From an uncultured Methanobrevibacter sp. (GTDB lineage: Archaea > Methanobacteriota > Methanobacteria > Methanobacteriales > Methanobacteriaceae), in the NCBI RefSeq assembly GCF_947166415.1, contig NZ_CAMVEE010000002.1:60279-97150 (forward strand): a stretch of 36,872 bases of DNA. Reading direction: 5' to 3'. Positions 8,201-14,627 of the stretch are shown one piece after another. The position numbers and the translations under genes are program-made. The stretch's first letter is position 1; each line of letters starts with the position of its first letter. The notes beneath the pieces were generated by a model. That model did no database searches. It saw only the letters and a list, made by a program, of their open reading frames with translations, and was not told the origin of the DNA.

Positions 8201-9899
8201 AAACATATACTGAATTTTTCGTGAAAATGTTTTGACCAGTAATTGTTAAATCATCATAGGCACATATTGCACCGCCACGACAGCCGCCCTGGTTATCTGT
8301 AAATGTGCATGAGTCAATATAACATTTGCCTTCAGACCAGATTGCACCGCCTTCAACTGGAACATTTTCAATCCCGGAAGCAGGAATAACAAGCCAGTTA
8401 TCATCAAATACTGAACTGTTAATATGGGTTTCACCATTGCAGTATATTGCACCGCCCCGAATCTTCGGTGAGGATGGCACATAGTTTTTGTTGAATTTCA
8501 TAGATTTACCGTATATGTTTCCTTCACAGTATATTGCACCTCCCAGTAGACCTTGACTGCCTGAATTTGAATAAAATTCACAATATCCATTTGTATCGCT
8601 ATCCCAGTTGATATATACATTTTTCATGGCAGATATTGCGCCGCCGCCTGCAGCGTCGTTACGGTTATTTGAAAATTTGGTCTGACCAGTGATTATTAAA
8701 TTATCATTGGAAACTATTGTACCTGCAGTATTGCTGTCAAAACTGCATGAGATAATATAGCATTTGCCTTTAGCTTCAATGACATAATAACCATTATTTT
8801 TATTTATTTTTGTATTCTCGATAGTGATTTTTTTATTGGCAGATATTGCTCCGGCACCATATTTTGCGTCATTTTTCTGGAAACTTGATTCATTAATTAT
8901 GAGATTGTCTTCTGCATATACTGCTCCACCATCATTTTCTGCATAGTTATCGCCAAAATAACCTAAATCAATATTACATTCGCCGACAGAGTAAATTGCA
9001 CCACCGTAGCATTTTTTAGTTGTAGTTCCATCGGCTTTATTATTTCTGAATTGTGAATTTATAACTGTGGTTTTGCCGCCACAATAGATTGCACCACCTT
9101 CAAGCACTGCCTGATTGTCATCGAAACTGGTATCCCTTACTTTCACTTCCTTATCAGCATATATTGCTCCACCATAATTGTCCCCATAATTATCATTGAA
9201 TTTGCAGTCCTTAATGTCAACTGATCCTTTTGAGTAAATTGCACCGCCACAGTCTCGGGCATAATTATCCTTGAATTCACAGTCCTGTATGGTTAATGCG
9301 GATGAGGAATGTGTATTTAAGATAGCTGCGCCTTTATCTGATTTTCCATTTTTAAACACAATATTTTTTAAGATAACACTTATTCCGTCTTCATTTATCT
9401 TAAGTATGCAATCGTCGCCATTCCCATCTAAAGTATGGCCGTCGCCGTCTATTGTTAAACTTTTTTCGACTTTGAGAGTGTGTCCGCCATCTGCCAGTGA
9501 ATAATTACAGTCCAGAACTAGTGTGGCTCCTTCATCAGCACCGTTAAGATATCCCTGCAAATCAGTAAATGAAGTGCCTAATATACCATTAGCACTGCTT
9601 GCAGAAACTGTACTCTGGATTTCTGATTCATTGTTACTGCATGAGAGAACATTTCCATTATTAGAAGTAGAATCTGCTGTAAAATTAGTTGTTTCAGAAT
9701 CATCTGTTATAGAATCATCTTCATTAGAATTGCCATAGTGGGAACTGCCTTCTCCCAGAGTATAGTTCTGAGGGTTTATATCTTGAGGTATTACTGAATC
9801 ATTTGCAATATTATCCGATGTTATGTCCTCTGCATTGACTGCTGAGGCAGTTAATAATGCAATAATCAATATTATAAGTAGTACAATCTTTTTTCGGAT
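2235..9899 (-). CDS. Giant adhesin-like surface protein (beta-helix plus Ig-like repeats), apparent ATC start
   Basis: The most plausible start is an ATC at 9899, five nt after GAGGTGGG, giving about 2554 aa. From there the product begins RKKIVLLIILIIALLTASA, a full signal peptide with a cleavage site near AVNA-ED. The first conventional codon, TTG at 9869, would cut off the charged n-region. Residues about 35-105 are Ser/Asn/Asp rich. About 175-1235 form a right-handed beta-helix of several dozen GGAIYxxG...F..N units, as in chlamydial Pmp proteins. About 1235-2470 are Ig-like modules with NVTYG, YYANLTF and D-G-x-YN signatures, including a tandem 278-residue duplication. The C-terminus has HKTGVPAYW, a membrane helix and a KRSKK tail that anchor it outside the cell. 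N-x-S/T sites are very frequent. It is typical of Methanobrevibacter adhesin-like proteins, with a role in cell contact inferred. Confidence 0.85.
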   Translation of the reverse strand: MRKKIVLLIILIIALLTASAVNAEDITSDNIANDSVIPQDINPQNYTLGEGSSHYGNSNEDDSITDDSETTNFTADSTSNNGNVLSCSNNESEIQSTVSASSANGILGTSFTDLQGYLNGADEGATLVLDCNYSLADGGHTLKVEKSLTIDGDGHTLDGNGDDCILKINEDGISVILKNIVFKNGKSDKGAAILNTHSSSALTIQDCEFKDNYARDCGGAIYSKGSVDIKDCKFNDNYGDNYGGAIYADKEVKVRDTSFDDNQAVLEGGAIYCGGKTTVINSQFRNNKADGTTTKKCYGGAIYSVGECNIDLGYFGDNYAENDGGAVYAEDNLIINESSFQKNDAKYGAGAISANKKITIENTKINKNNGYYVIEAKGKCYIISCSFDSNTAGTIVSNDNLIITGQTKFSNNRNDAAGGGAISAMKNVYINWDSDTNGYCEFYSNSGSQGLLGGAIYCEGNIYGKSMKFNKNYVPSSPKIRGGAIYCNGETHINSSVFDDNWLVIPASGIENVPVEGGAIWSEGKCYIDSCTFTDNQGGCRGGAICAYDDLTITGQNIFTKNSVYVFNLAVGICSDPDGGAIYCKGNANINNATFTSNEAIVDGGAIFCEGECTVSNSKFINNSADNGDAAVPYAEYSYGGAIRSQGTLTVKNCIFDNNYAYTDGGAIYADTAVKVTGSSFNHNLAPVDGGAIYSKGKTTLSDSTFYQNAASHVNYVIIENSYGGAVCSKGTVTVDNCSFDWNGADNYGSAIYAYSDANIKDSRFTNHITDSSGGAIYCKGDADIEYSVFSNNMVDTLDGGAIYCKGKTTVSHSVFKDNSAKSYGAARSFGGAIRSENSITVESSSFENNFAYNHGGAIYADKDITITYCNFTGNKANVDGGAVYCDGRTTISDSKFKKNNATGKTAARSFGGAVRSNGVTKVEDSIFDDNFAYNLGGAIYADASIIIGGSTFTDNEAYVDGGAVYGDKSVSISSSIFSSNEASGQTLAKSYGGAVRANELIVVIGCDFSNNYAYNRGGAVYADTEIRITDCNFTSNTAKDYGGAVYTSTLNSEVSGSIFKKNKCTSGDGGAVYINNKCSPEFYACSFKDNTAEDRGGGIYIDSKSAPLELGMSTFTGNSAGDGGAVYTGTMTESTSNCIFLNNKATSGDGGAVYINNNCDPKFISCRFEYNTAKDEGGAMYLDSSHAELTLWSCTFVDNEAKSSGQCVYCCGYYSSVYNCWFGKNDPSKKDQFKIWHKAAADEDYTEYIPTRIRMSVEHGILYVGNTYEVDVDFLKFVGGDYTILHSTGQFYAENYEGAVFSNVNADEGDMSADVTIYKQNPTLYFKLDHQILTLKLETNDKNPSKVTIISCEDVEYPNALKVEYKIINMTANATYVIVNEETSDVVHEGKIYNPESTLSVYNLKPGKYYIGIYNPGNKTTSSSRAFGHFKVYASASGSVTADNVTYGNPTTITLRTFIDGTYNVDIGVSVIEMEVVHGVCVKQINLDEGNYQTHTSRENYYLTINEASFRVDKAVNNVVVEVENITYGKSSNIKLRADLDGIYDVKINGTTYNIVVKNGIGNKSIQFKAGKYYANVSFYDKNFITLSKNTTFEVYKADIDLVVIVFDEVYGEQIEAVVYASMDGEYNLTIAGDLTHVTVKDNFAYFEHAPLDAGNYNASVSFAGNSNYNPASSNTTFTVYTTGTLFKLEVYPSEISYGETATVTHTLSDGATGTIKYFLNDGTFLAELDVNENLTLPVLDAGYYVIIGNYSGDHNFKSAKDTTYIKINPAHNNAVVTVSNVTYGEQSLIEITADVDGIYNVNVNGTVHNIIVNNGIGNKSINLNAGIYYANLTFNAKNYNTTTNNSIFEVYKADTNLIVVAAYSVYQENTSCIVYPENILGIVYSDVDGEYNLTVGNYSAILNVTGGFCEFNAGLFDADNYTVVVTFTGDENHKSNTSSTKVTVTKFIPNLSLSVQDIYYGDTALLVISCDVTGSVNVTINGRTETIDLNQWTVMLFDSSSNFIKSKTRVFLTLDNLDVGNYPVDIVYNGDNNIESVSISGQFNVLPTPNNANVTVSNVTYGEQSLIEITADVDGIYNVDINGTVYNITVENGVGNRSITLDAGVYYANLTFKDKNYNTTTHNATFEVYKAATNVFVTASNTIYPQGVEGFVYSDVDGEYNLTIGEFSTIVVVKGGSAEFNTGVLDAGNYTVVVTYPGDENHKSNSSSRKVTVEKLIPNITLKVSDIDYGGFAVITINCDIEGSVNVTVNGITETLELNGQMKKRLLAASSSASKSMYNATLSLYNLDSGSYPVTVTYNGNKNIESVSVNGKFNVNALNTTMDIDACDINVGEDEKITVTLPKDVTGNVTINVDGKNYTVAIKDGKAVISIPNLCAGHKTAKVYYSGSRNYNPNMETVSFTVNKIKPNMTGKSNDPIDSGKKIHIVIKLPTDATGTVSIVIDGKKYTSPVKAGKAIFDIEGLSAGKYNVTAYYSGDDKYYPDQIKLTLTVKDNGNNHKNHTNNDTPDNKGNNVSDIVKDKIAMHKTGVPAYWLVLALLMMVMGLLPNKRSKK
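3657..3722 (-). repeat. 66-nt exact repeat inside the adhesin gene, copy 1
   Basis: Identical to 4491-4556 over 66 nt, an offset of 834 nt or 278 codons. It encodes the NVTYGEQSLIEITADVDGIY region of an Ig-like module. Identity at the nucleotide level within an otherwise diverged repeat points to recent duplication or gene conversion. Confidence 0.85.
4491..4556 (-). repeat. 66-nt exact repeat inside the adhesin gene, copy 2
   Basis: Partner of 3657-3722. Surrounding protein sequence (three successive Ig-like modules) is also duplicated, but with many substitutions and a small insertion near 4250-4320. Confidence 0.85.
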
Positions 9900-9958
9900 G
9901 TTCCCACCTCATTTCACAATCCATTATAATAATTGTTATTTAAAAATATTATATAAAC
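9897..9958 (-). promoter_or_regulatory. Adhesin gene TATA box, ribosome binding site and ATC start
   Basis: On the minus strand a GTTTATATAATA box lies at about 9947-9958. About 40 nt further on comes GAGGTGGG (9910-9903), a ribosome binding site complementary to the 16S 3' end. It is followed after AAC by ATC at 9899-9897 where ATG would be expected. The in-frame codon two triplets before the AAC is TGA (9911-9909 area), so no upstream start is possible. Confidence 0.55.
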
Positions 9959-10020
9959 ATTGCGAATATTTGGATGCAAAACATTCGTTAAAAGACGAAC
10001 TATGATAAAAGAGGCCTCAT

Positions 10021-10085
10021 TATAATCAATAGCTCCATTTTACTTTCAATTTAATGGAAGGGTTATGACATTAACGGTTGGCGTT
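10021..10085. repeat. Imperfect direct repeat flanking the adhesin gene, right copy
   Basis: Partner of 2059-2123, in the same orientation (about 84% over the 56-nt core). It lies between the adhesin promoter and the end of the viral decoration-like gene. The remaining spacer 10086-10178 is G/T-rich on the plus strand, and I see no gene in it. Confidence 0.6.
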
Positions 10086-10178
10086 ATGGTTTTGGTTTCT
10101 GTTTTTGAAATGTAGTGTATATGCAAGGGTTTGTGGATGTGGTTTTTGAATAGTTGATGGGGAGGGTGTTAATGTTAA

Positions 10179-10907
10179 TTATGGTAATTCGCTTGCTATT
10201 TCATGATACTTGTCGCTGACAATAGCTACATCTGGAAGTTCACAATATGTAACTCCGTCTGCATCTTTAACATAATTGGCCTGAGCAATGATATTTGATT
10301 CTGAAGGTATGATCATATTAACGACATGAGTTATTTCATCCTGTTCAAAAGAACAGTCTGCAAGATCAATACAGTTCTGGGATTCAGGATACATTTCAAT
10401 TTCAGACATCTGACGATAAACTCTAATGTATTCGGTATCCTCATTTTCCGTTAGATTAACGATTGAAAGTAGTCTTAAATCATGGCCATGTACTGGATTG
10501 CATTCACCGTCACTGTCGATGTAAATTCTTGTGTTTGGCAGTATATCTGCAGGTGCGGGTCTTTTCAATTTTAATCTGAAAACATCTCCAAGTACGGCCA
10601 CAGTAACTAATGTTAATCCTGACGTTTTAACCTGGACTTTACCTAATAGATAACCAAAAGCTAACTCTCCTTCTTTTGCTTTTCTAACTATTGTGTGTTC
10701 CATTGTGGATGATTCATCCAATGTTACCATTTCACCTACTGCACATTGGTTGGAACAAATCCAGGCCGTTTGTTCTTCATTAACATAGTTTCTTTCGCCT
10801 TCATCCAATAGACATGCAATAACGTCCATTTTTTCTTCATGTTCTAATCCTGTTGGATATCCACGGCCATGTCCGATAGTTGAGCCGTCATCATAATCAA
10901 TTATCAT
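10179..10907 (-). CDS. Virion structural protein, head-decoration-like (putative)
   Basis: 242 aa, ATG at 10907, one nt after the stop of the preceding structural gene, so the two are co-translated. There is no signal peptide or membrane segment. The middle (about residues 45-125) has an alternating beta pattern ending in the phrase LPNTRIYIDSDGECNP, which resembles the small beta-barrel of DUF2190-type head-decoration proteins, where a G..vy...dG turn recurs. Several Cys and His residues are scattered, with no clear catalytic motif. The assignment rests mainly on context, namely pairing with a DUF2341-like beta-sandwich protein under a viral-type promoter. A receptor-binding or tail protein is the alternative. 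Confidence 0.4.
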   Translation of the reverse strand: MIIDYDDGSTIGHGRGYPTGLEHEEKMDVIACLLDEGERNYVNEEQTAWICSNQCAVGEMVTLDESSTMEHTIVRKAKEGELAFGYLLGKVQVKTSGLTLVTVAVLGDVFRLKLKRPAPADILPNTRIYIDSDGECNPVHGHDLRLLSIVNLTENEDTEYIRVYRQMSEIEMYPESQNCIDLADCSFEQDEITHVVNMIIPSESNIIAQANYVKDADGVTYCELPDVAIVSDKYHEIASELP

Positions 10908-10908
10908 T

Positions 10909-12057
10909 TTAAAACACCCAATCCCAATTGTGATTAATTATTTTGTCTGGAATGTGAAGTCCAGTATCTTCCATTGTTTCATCATTAGCGTCCCACATTA
11001 ACGTACTGCCTTTGTAGGCTTTGGTATATTCATGTTCGCCTTTGTATAATCTAATTCCGTGTTTGGAATCTTTTTCAGTTACTGTTATTGTTGGAATTCC
11101 ATTAGCTGCAAATAATGGTGATGGGAATATCAATATCCATTTCAAGTCAAAATAATTGAATTCTTCAAAATCAGTTGTTGCATATCCTGTTGGTGATATT
11201 TCAATTTCAGCGTAATTGTTATCATAGAATTTACTTGGATTGTTTCTGCTGAATCCTTCAAGATAATCAGAAGAACTTGATGTTCCTGTACCTACACGGC
11301 CATGAATATGGTATTGCTTCCAATCTCCCCCATCATCACTTCCTGAGGAATATGCATCAAAGGAACTGGCCATAACTAATGTCTTTGCTCCTTCAAACAT
11401 GCAATAGTTTTTAACAGTGCTGGTCCAATAGAACATGGTTTCTTTAATATCTTCAGAATATATGAGATTGAAATCTGACTGCATCATGTAACTTCCAATG
11501 GTTGAACCAAGAAATGTTCCATTATCATTAACGGCAACATTACCACTTATATGTTTAAATCTAACTGCAATAACACGATTATTAGTTAAATCTTGACCTG
11601 AAGCAAATGTTGTGAATAAACTACTTGGAAGTCCAGTATCAAAGCTTGGAACGAATCTTGCTCTTAGAAATTTTCCGTTATCTGTTGAGTCATTGTTGAT
11701 ACTTAAACCTGAGTAGTTCATGAAATATTGTGAGTATGTATCAGAATTTGCATCAAACATTAACAGATCATTACCTGGTGTTAATGTGCTGGCGAAGGTT
11801 GTGTCATGAACTTCAAGGATCAACTTTGTAGTTTGAGAAATTTTTCCAACAGGAATTCTGACAAGTATTGCTGCACGTTGAGATCCATAAGCTGGAATGT
11901 ACATTACTGGACATGCTGTTCCATCCAATGTTTTGATTTTTAGATTTTTTAAATCACTTCTGAATAAATTAGCAAAAGAACTATCCTCCAAATTATCCAA
12001 AAACAAATAATCATAGTTGGATGAATAGCTACTGCTTCTCTGATTGTAATTACTCAT
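10909..12057 (-). CDS. Beta-sandwich structural protein, DUF2341-like (putative virion/tail protein)
   Basis: 382 aa from an ATG at 12057 (MSNYNQRSSS); the frame extends further upstream but over promoter sequence. The pattern NFNL/ILVRIPVGKIS...LILEVHD at about residues 50-95 and VIAVRFKHISGNV, followed by FEGAKTLVMASSFD and TVTEKDSKHGIRLYKG, resembles the DUF2341/concanavalin-type domain found in phage tail and surface proteins. It lacks a signal peptide, so it is not an S-layer-type secreted protein. The C-terminus is Trp/Asp rich (INHNWDWVF). It is followed after one nt by the decoration-like gene and preceded by copy 2 of the shared viral promoter. Function as a virion component is inferred. 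Confidence 0.45.
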   Translation of the reverse strand: MSNYNQRSSSYSSNYDYLFLDNLEDSSFANLFRSDLKNLKIKTLDGTACPVMYIPAYGSQRAAILVRIPVGKISQTTKLILEVHDTTFASTLTPGNDLLMFDANSDTYSQYFMNYSGLSINNDSTDNGKFLRARFVPSFDTGLPSSLFTTFASGQDLTNNRVIAVRFKHISGNVAVNDNGTFLGSTIGSYMMQSDFNLIYSEDIKETMFYWTSTVKNYCMFEGAKTLVMASSFDAYSSGSDDGGDWKQYHIHGRVGTGTSSSSDYLEGFSRNNPSKFYDNNYAEIEISPTGYATTDFEEFNYFDLKWILIFPSPLFAANGIPTITVTEKDSKHGIRLYKGEHEYTKAYKGSTLMWDANDETMEDTGLHIPDKIINHNWDWVF

Positions 12058-12095
12058 TACAATGTTAATTTGCAATTCTTTTATCAATGTCATAA

Positions 12096-12124
12096 ATAAT
12101 ATTTTATTATCCTTTTTATATAAA
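12096..12124 (-). promoter_or_regulatory. Shared virus-gene promoter, copy 2
   Basis: ATAATATTTTATTAT at 12096-12110 is identical to copies 1 and 3. TTTTTATATAAA at 12113-12124 is the TATA box for leftward transcription into the structural gene starting at 12057. Confidence 0.55.
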
Positions 12125-12160
12125 TTATATAATAAATATAGTAATATTAACATTAATGTT

Positions 12161-12244
12161 TCTGATTTCAAAAGTGCCCGTCTTGCACTGAAATATACAT
12201 TAGGTATTGAAAAAACAACACTAACAATCAGGCCATTAATATGA
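12161..12244 (+). pseudogene. Possible 3' remnant of a plus-strand gene
   Basis: Within an AT-rich spacer, 27 codons read SDFKSARLALKYTLGIEKTT and continue LTIRPLI to a TGA. Base composition (gcccgtcttgcactg) and residue mix look coding, unlike the flanking spacer. No start or upstream coding sequence precedes it; that space is the viral promoter. It could be the 3' end of a gene cut by insertion of the viral block. I cannot name the parent gene, and chance is possible. Confidence 0.25.
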
Positions 12245-12338
12245 AATTAAATCCCCCTGATTAAAGCTAAAATAAATAGCTATTGTTTTAATGTAACGTT
12301 AAATATTAAAAATTTTACATAACTTATCATGAAAAAAA

Positions 12339-12416
12339 CATATCGATAGATTTAAATATATGGATATATAAATTAGGAATTACAAATATCATATCGATAT
12401 TCTTAAATATGTCGAA
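12339..12416 (+). promoter_or_regulatory. ArsR-operon promoter with tandem CATATCGATA operators
   Basis: CATATCGATA occurs at 12339-12348 and again at 12390-12399, 51 nt apart. Each copy is followed after 2-3 nt by a TTAAATAT-type sequence that could be a TATA box. TATCGATA is itself palindromic, as expected for a winged-helix dimer site. The promoter directs the operon beginning at 12426, so autoregulation by its ArsR-type product is likely. Confidence 0.5.
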
Positions 12417-12425
12417 ATTATAATT

Positions 12426-12776
12426 ATGTATATGGTATCTGAAAACAAGGAGGACTGTTGCAGAGAATGTTCAGTTGAAGAATTACTAAAAAATACTCCC
12501 TCCCCTAAAAAACTAGAAAACAATGCAACATTATTGAAATCTTTAGCTGATCCGACAAGATTAAAAATGATATATTTATTAAAAAACGGTGAATTATGTG
12601 TCTGTGAAATATTGGAAGCCATGGACAAATCCCAATCCACAATTTCACATCATCTAAACATGATGAAGAAAGAAAATATTCTTTTAACAAGAAAAGAAGG
12701 AAAATGGATTTATTACCGGTTAGCTGATGAAAATATTATTGAAATCTTGGAAAACTTATTCAATATAGTGGAATGA
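12426..12776 (+). CDS. ArsR-family winged-helix metal/redox-responsive repressor
   Basis: 116 aa. The core LADPTRLKMIYLL at about residues 38-50, the recognition helix region QSTISHHLNMM and the wing KEGKWIYYRL are diagnostic of ArsR/SmtB. The sensor motif ELCVCEI (about residues 56-62) matches the ELCVCDL metal-binding loop of arsenite/cadmium sensors, and an N-terminal CCREC adds further thiols. It is the first gene of a four-gene plus-strand operon (7 nt to the next gene). It probably represses its own operon until a thiophilic metal or metalloid binds. The start may be the ATG at 12426 or at 12432. Confidence 0.9.
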   Translation: MYMVSENKEDCCRECSVEELLKNTPSPKKLENNATLLKSLADPTRLKMIYLLKNGELCVCEILEAMDKSQSTISHHLNMMKKENILLTRKEGKWIYYRLADENIIEILENLFNIVE

Positions 12777-12782
12777 TGAAGT

Positions 12783-13157
12783 ATGGTTGAAAAAATAGCA
12801 TTAGCCTCATGCAATGGTATGAGTCCCAATGGACTAGTATCACGTGTTGCAGTAGGAGATTGTAAAAAAGAAAACGAAAATATCATATCAATCTGTATGG
12901 GTTCAACTTCTGCAGATATAGAAGGTAAAAATAATCCAATGCTAAAAAAATACCCAATAATAGCAATAAATGGATGTTCAAATAATTGTGTAAATAAAAT
13001 TCTAAAAAACAAAGGAATAACCGTGAAACAAACAATAGAAGTAGGAGAAATCCTAGAACCACATAACATTTCAAGCAAAGATCCTTTCAGACTAGATGAT
13101 GAGGGAGAAAAATGTGTTGAAATCATTAAAAAGGAAATTAACAAAAGAATGGAGTAG
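12783..13157 (+). CDS. DGC-domain putative zinc-binding protein
   Basis: 124 aa, ATG at 12783. It shows the features of the DGC family named for its D-G-C residues: an N-terminal ALASCNGMSPNG thiol loop, then VAVGDC, a central ICMGS, and AINGCSNNCVNKIL, with Cys positions spaced for metal binding. Such proteins often sit beside ArsR regulators or corrinoid and redox enzymes, and their biochemical role is unknown. Here it follows the ArsR gene directly and precedes a Cys-rich protein, so it may hold or relay the metal that the regulator senses. Confidence 0.75.
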   Translation: MVEKIALASCNGMSPNGLVSRVAVGDCKKENENIISICMGSTSADIEGKNNPMLKKYPIIAINGCSNNCVNKILKNKGITVKQTIEVGEILEPHNISSKDPFRLDDEGEKCVEIIKKEINKRME

Positions 13158-13164
13158 GATTAAA

Positions 13165-13554
13165 ATGGATTTAGAAATATGGAAATCATTTGTAAATGAT
13201 AATTATTATGAATTCTCCGCATTAAAAGATAAAGCAAAAATAGCGCTGCTGCTTCCAGATACAGATAAAATGATAATCCTTGAAAAATCAGAAGACAAAA
13301 TGTTAATCCATAGCGGACATGCAGATGAATTTGATTTTCCTTTTGCCCAAATAGCACTACAATTCTCAGAAGAATCTGCCGACAAACTTAACGAAAATTG
13401 GTCATTTAATACTTTGAAAAATTTAACCAAAAAGGATGAAATTAGAATATTATCTTTTGTAAATGAAAATGAATTAAGATATTACAAATTCAATATTTTC
13501 CTAAAAAAATTTGGTTATGAACTTAACTCAAGTTGTTCATGTGGGTGTTGCTGA
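13165..13554 (+). CDS. Small protein with C-terminal CSCGCC metal-binding tail
   Basis: 129 aa from the ATG at 13165, chosen because a GGAGTAGGA ribosome binding site precedes it; the frame is open further upstream but overlaps the DGC gene. The body is an ordinary alpha/beta sequence without a domain I recognise (MIILEKSEDKMLIHSG, FAQIALQFSEESADK). It ends in NSSCSCGCC, a cluster of four Cys typical of metal chaperone tails. Its stop overlaps the next start (TGATG), so it is translationally coupled to the 4Fe-4S protein. It may deliver a metal within the operon. Confidence 0.7.
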   Translation: MDLEIWKSFVNDNYYEFSALKDKAKIALLLPDTDKMIILEKSEDKMLIHSGHADEFDFPFAQIALQFSEESADKLNENWSFNTLKNLTKKDEIRILSFVNENELRYYKFNIFLKKFGYELNSSCSCGCC

Positions 13555-14360
13555 TGAGTGACAATTGGAATTTTGACGGACTAGTGCAGGATGTATTAGT
13601 AAAATCAGGTAATAAATCCTGCTGTGGAGATATTTCATTTCCAGATACCCATAAATTAGATAATCCTTCTACTCCTCAATCAACAATTTCAAATGATTTA
13701 CTTAATGAGTTTGAAAAATATCTTCAGGAATTGGGAATTATCGAAGTGGCCTATGTGAATGGAATTAATGATTATTTTTTACACGGCTTGAATTTTGACT
13801 TTGATTCAGCAATTGTGATTTCATATGAAATCAGCAAAAGTATTCATGATGAAGGAGCTGGAGATAAGGCACAAGCGTTCAATAATGAATTATATGAAAG
13901 TTTTGGAAACATCACTTATGAAATTTCAGATTACTTAAGATCCCATGGTTTTGAAACAATGGTCGCTCATCCAAGAGAGGAAACAATTGATTTCTCTCAT
14001 TTGGCTCAAAAAGCAGGAATGGGCGCAATTGGAAAAAGTGGATTATTAATAAGTCCGAAAAAAGGACCTAATCAAAAGATATCTGCAATATTGGTGAACA
14101 TTGAAAACTTGCCTTTATTAAATTGTAATAAGCATGAATGGATTTCAAGATACTGCAACTACTGTAATTCCTGCGTTAAAGCATGCCCGCAAGAAGCACT
14201 TATCCTAAACAGAAAAAATAAAAATGTGGAGTTTATTGCAGATTTATGCATTGGCTCCACTAAAGGTTGTGTTGAATGCATTAAAGCATGCCCATTCTAT
14301 AAAAAAGGTTATGAACATGTTTTTAAAAAATACAAAAAACTAGAAGCCAAAATGTCTTGA
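13554..14360 (+). CDS. QueG-like (COG1600) double 4Fe-4S protein
   Basis: 268 aa from ATG 13554. Residues about 145-190 (AQKAGMGAIGKSGLLISP, then KISAILVN) match the segment of epoxyqueuosine reductase-type proteins that binds a cobamide and substrate. Two clusters follow: CNYCNSCVKACP and CIGSTKGCVECIKACPFYKK. The N-terminal domain is not a standard DUF1730, and an early SCCGD adds thiols. As last gene of an ArsR-controlled operon it is unlikely to be the housekeeping tRNA enzyme. More likely it is a specialised reductase, perhaps of organometal(loid) or corrinoid substrates. That function is inferred. Confidence 0.7.
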   Translation: MSDNWNFDGLVQDVLVKSGNKSCCGDISFPDTHKLDNPSTPQSTISNDLLNEFEKYLQELGIIEVAYVNGINDYFLHGLNFDFDSAIVISYEISKSIHDEGAGDKAQAFNNELYESFGNITYEISDYLRSHGFETMVAHPREETIDFSHLAQKAGMGAIGKSGLLISPKKGPNQKISAILVNIENLPLLNCNKHEWISRYCNYCNSCVKACPQEALILNRKNKNVEFIADLCIGSTKGCVECIKACPFYKKGYEHVFKKYKKLEAKMS

Positions 14361-14627
14361 TTATAACATTAACTATCACCATTTCTTATTTGAAACTTGT
14401 TTTTTAAAAGTAGTTGATGTATGCATAGTTATAGTCTGAATGATTTTTTGTTAACTTTGATGTTAATGTAACACACAGTTTATCAAATAAAAATAGTTAC
14501 AATTCATTCAATTTAATTAAGCGTAACATCAATTATTTGTAGGTTAAATTATGTTAAGAATAGTCTGGAATAATAAATAAAAATATTGTTGGATTAATCC
14601 ACCTTGCCATACCCATGTTATAAGCGA

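Noticed and set aside
12713..13144. Minus-strand 143-codon frame over the DGC gene
   Set aside because: Ser/Ile/Phe-rich antisense shadow; the plus-strand operon has overlapping starts, ribosome binding sites and clear domains.
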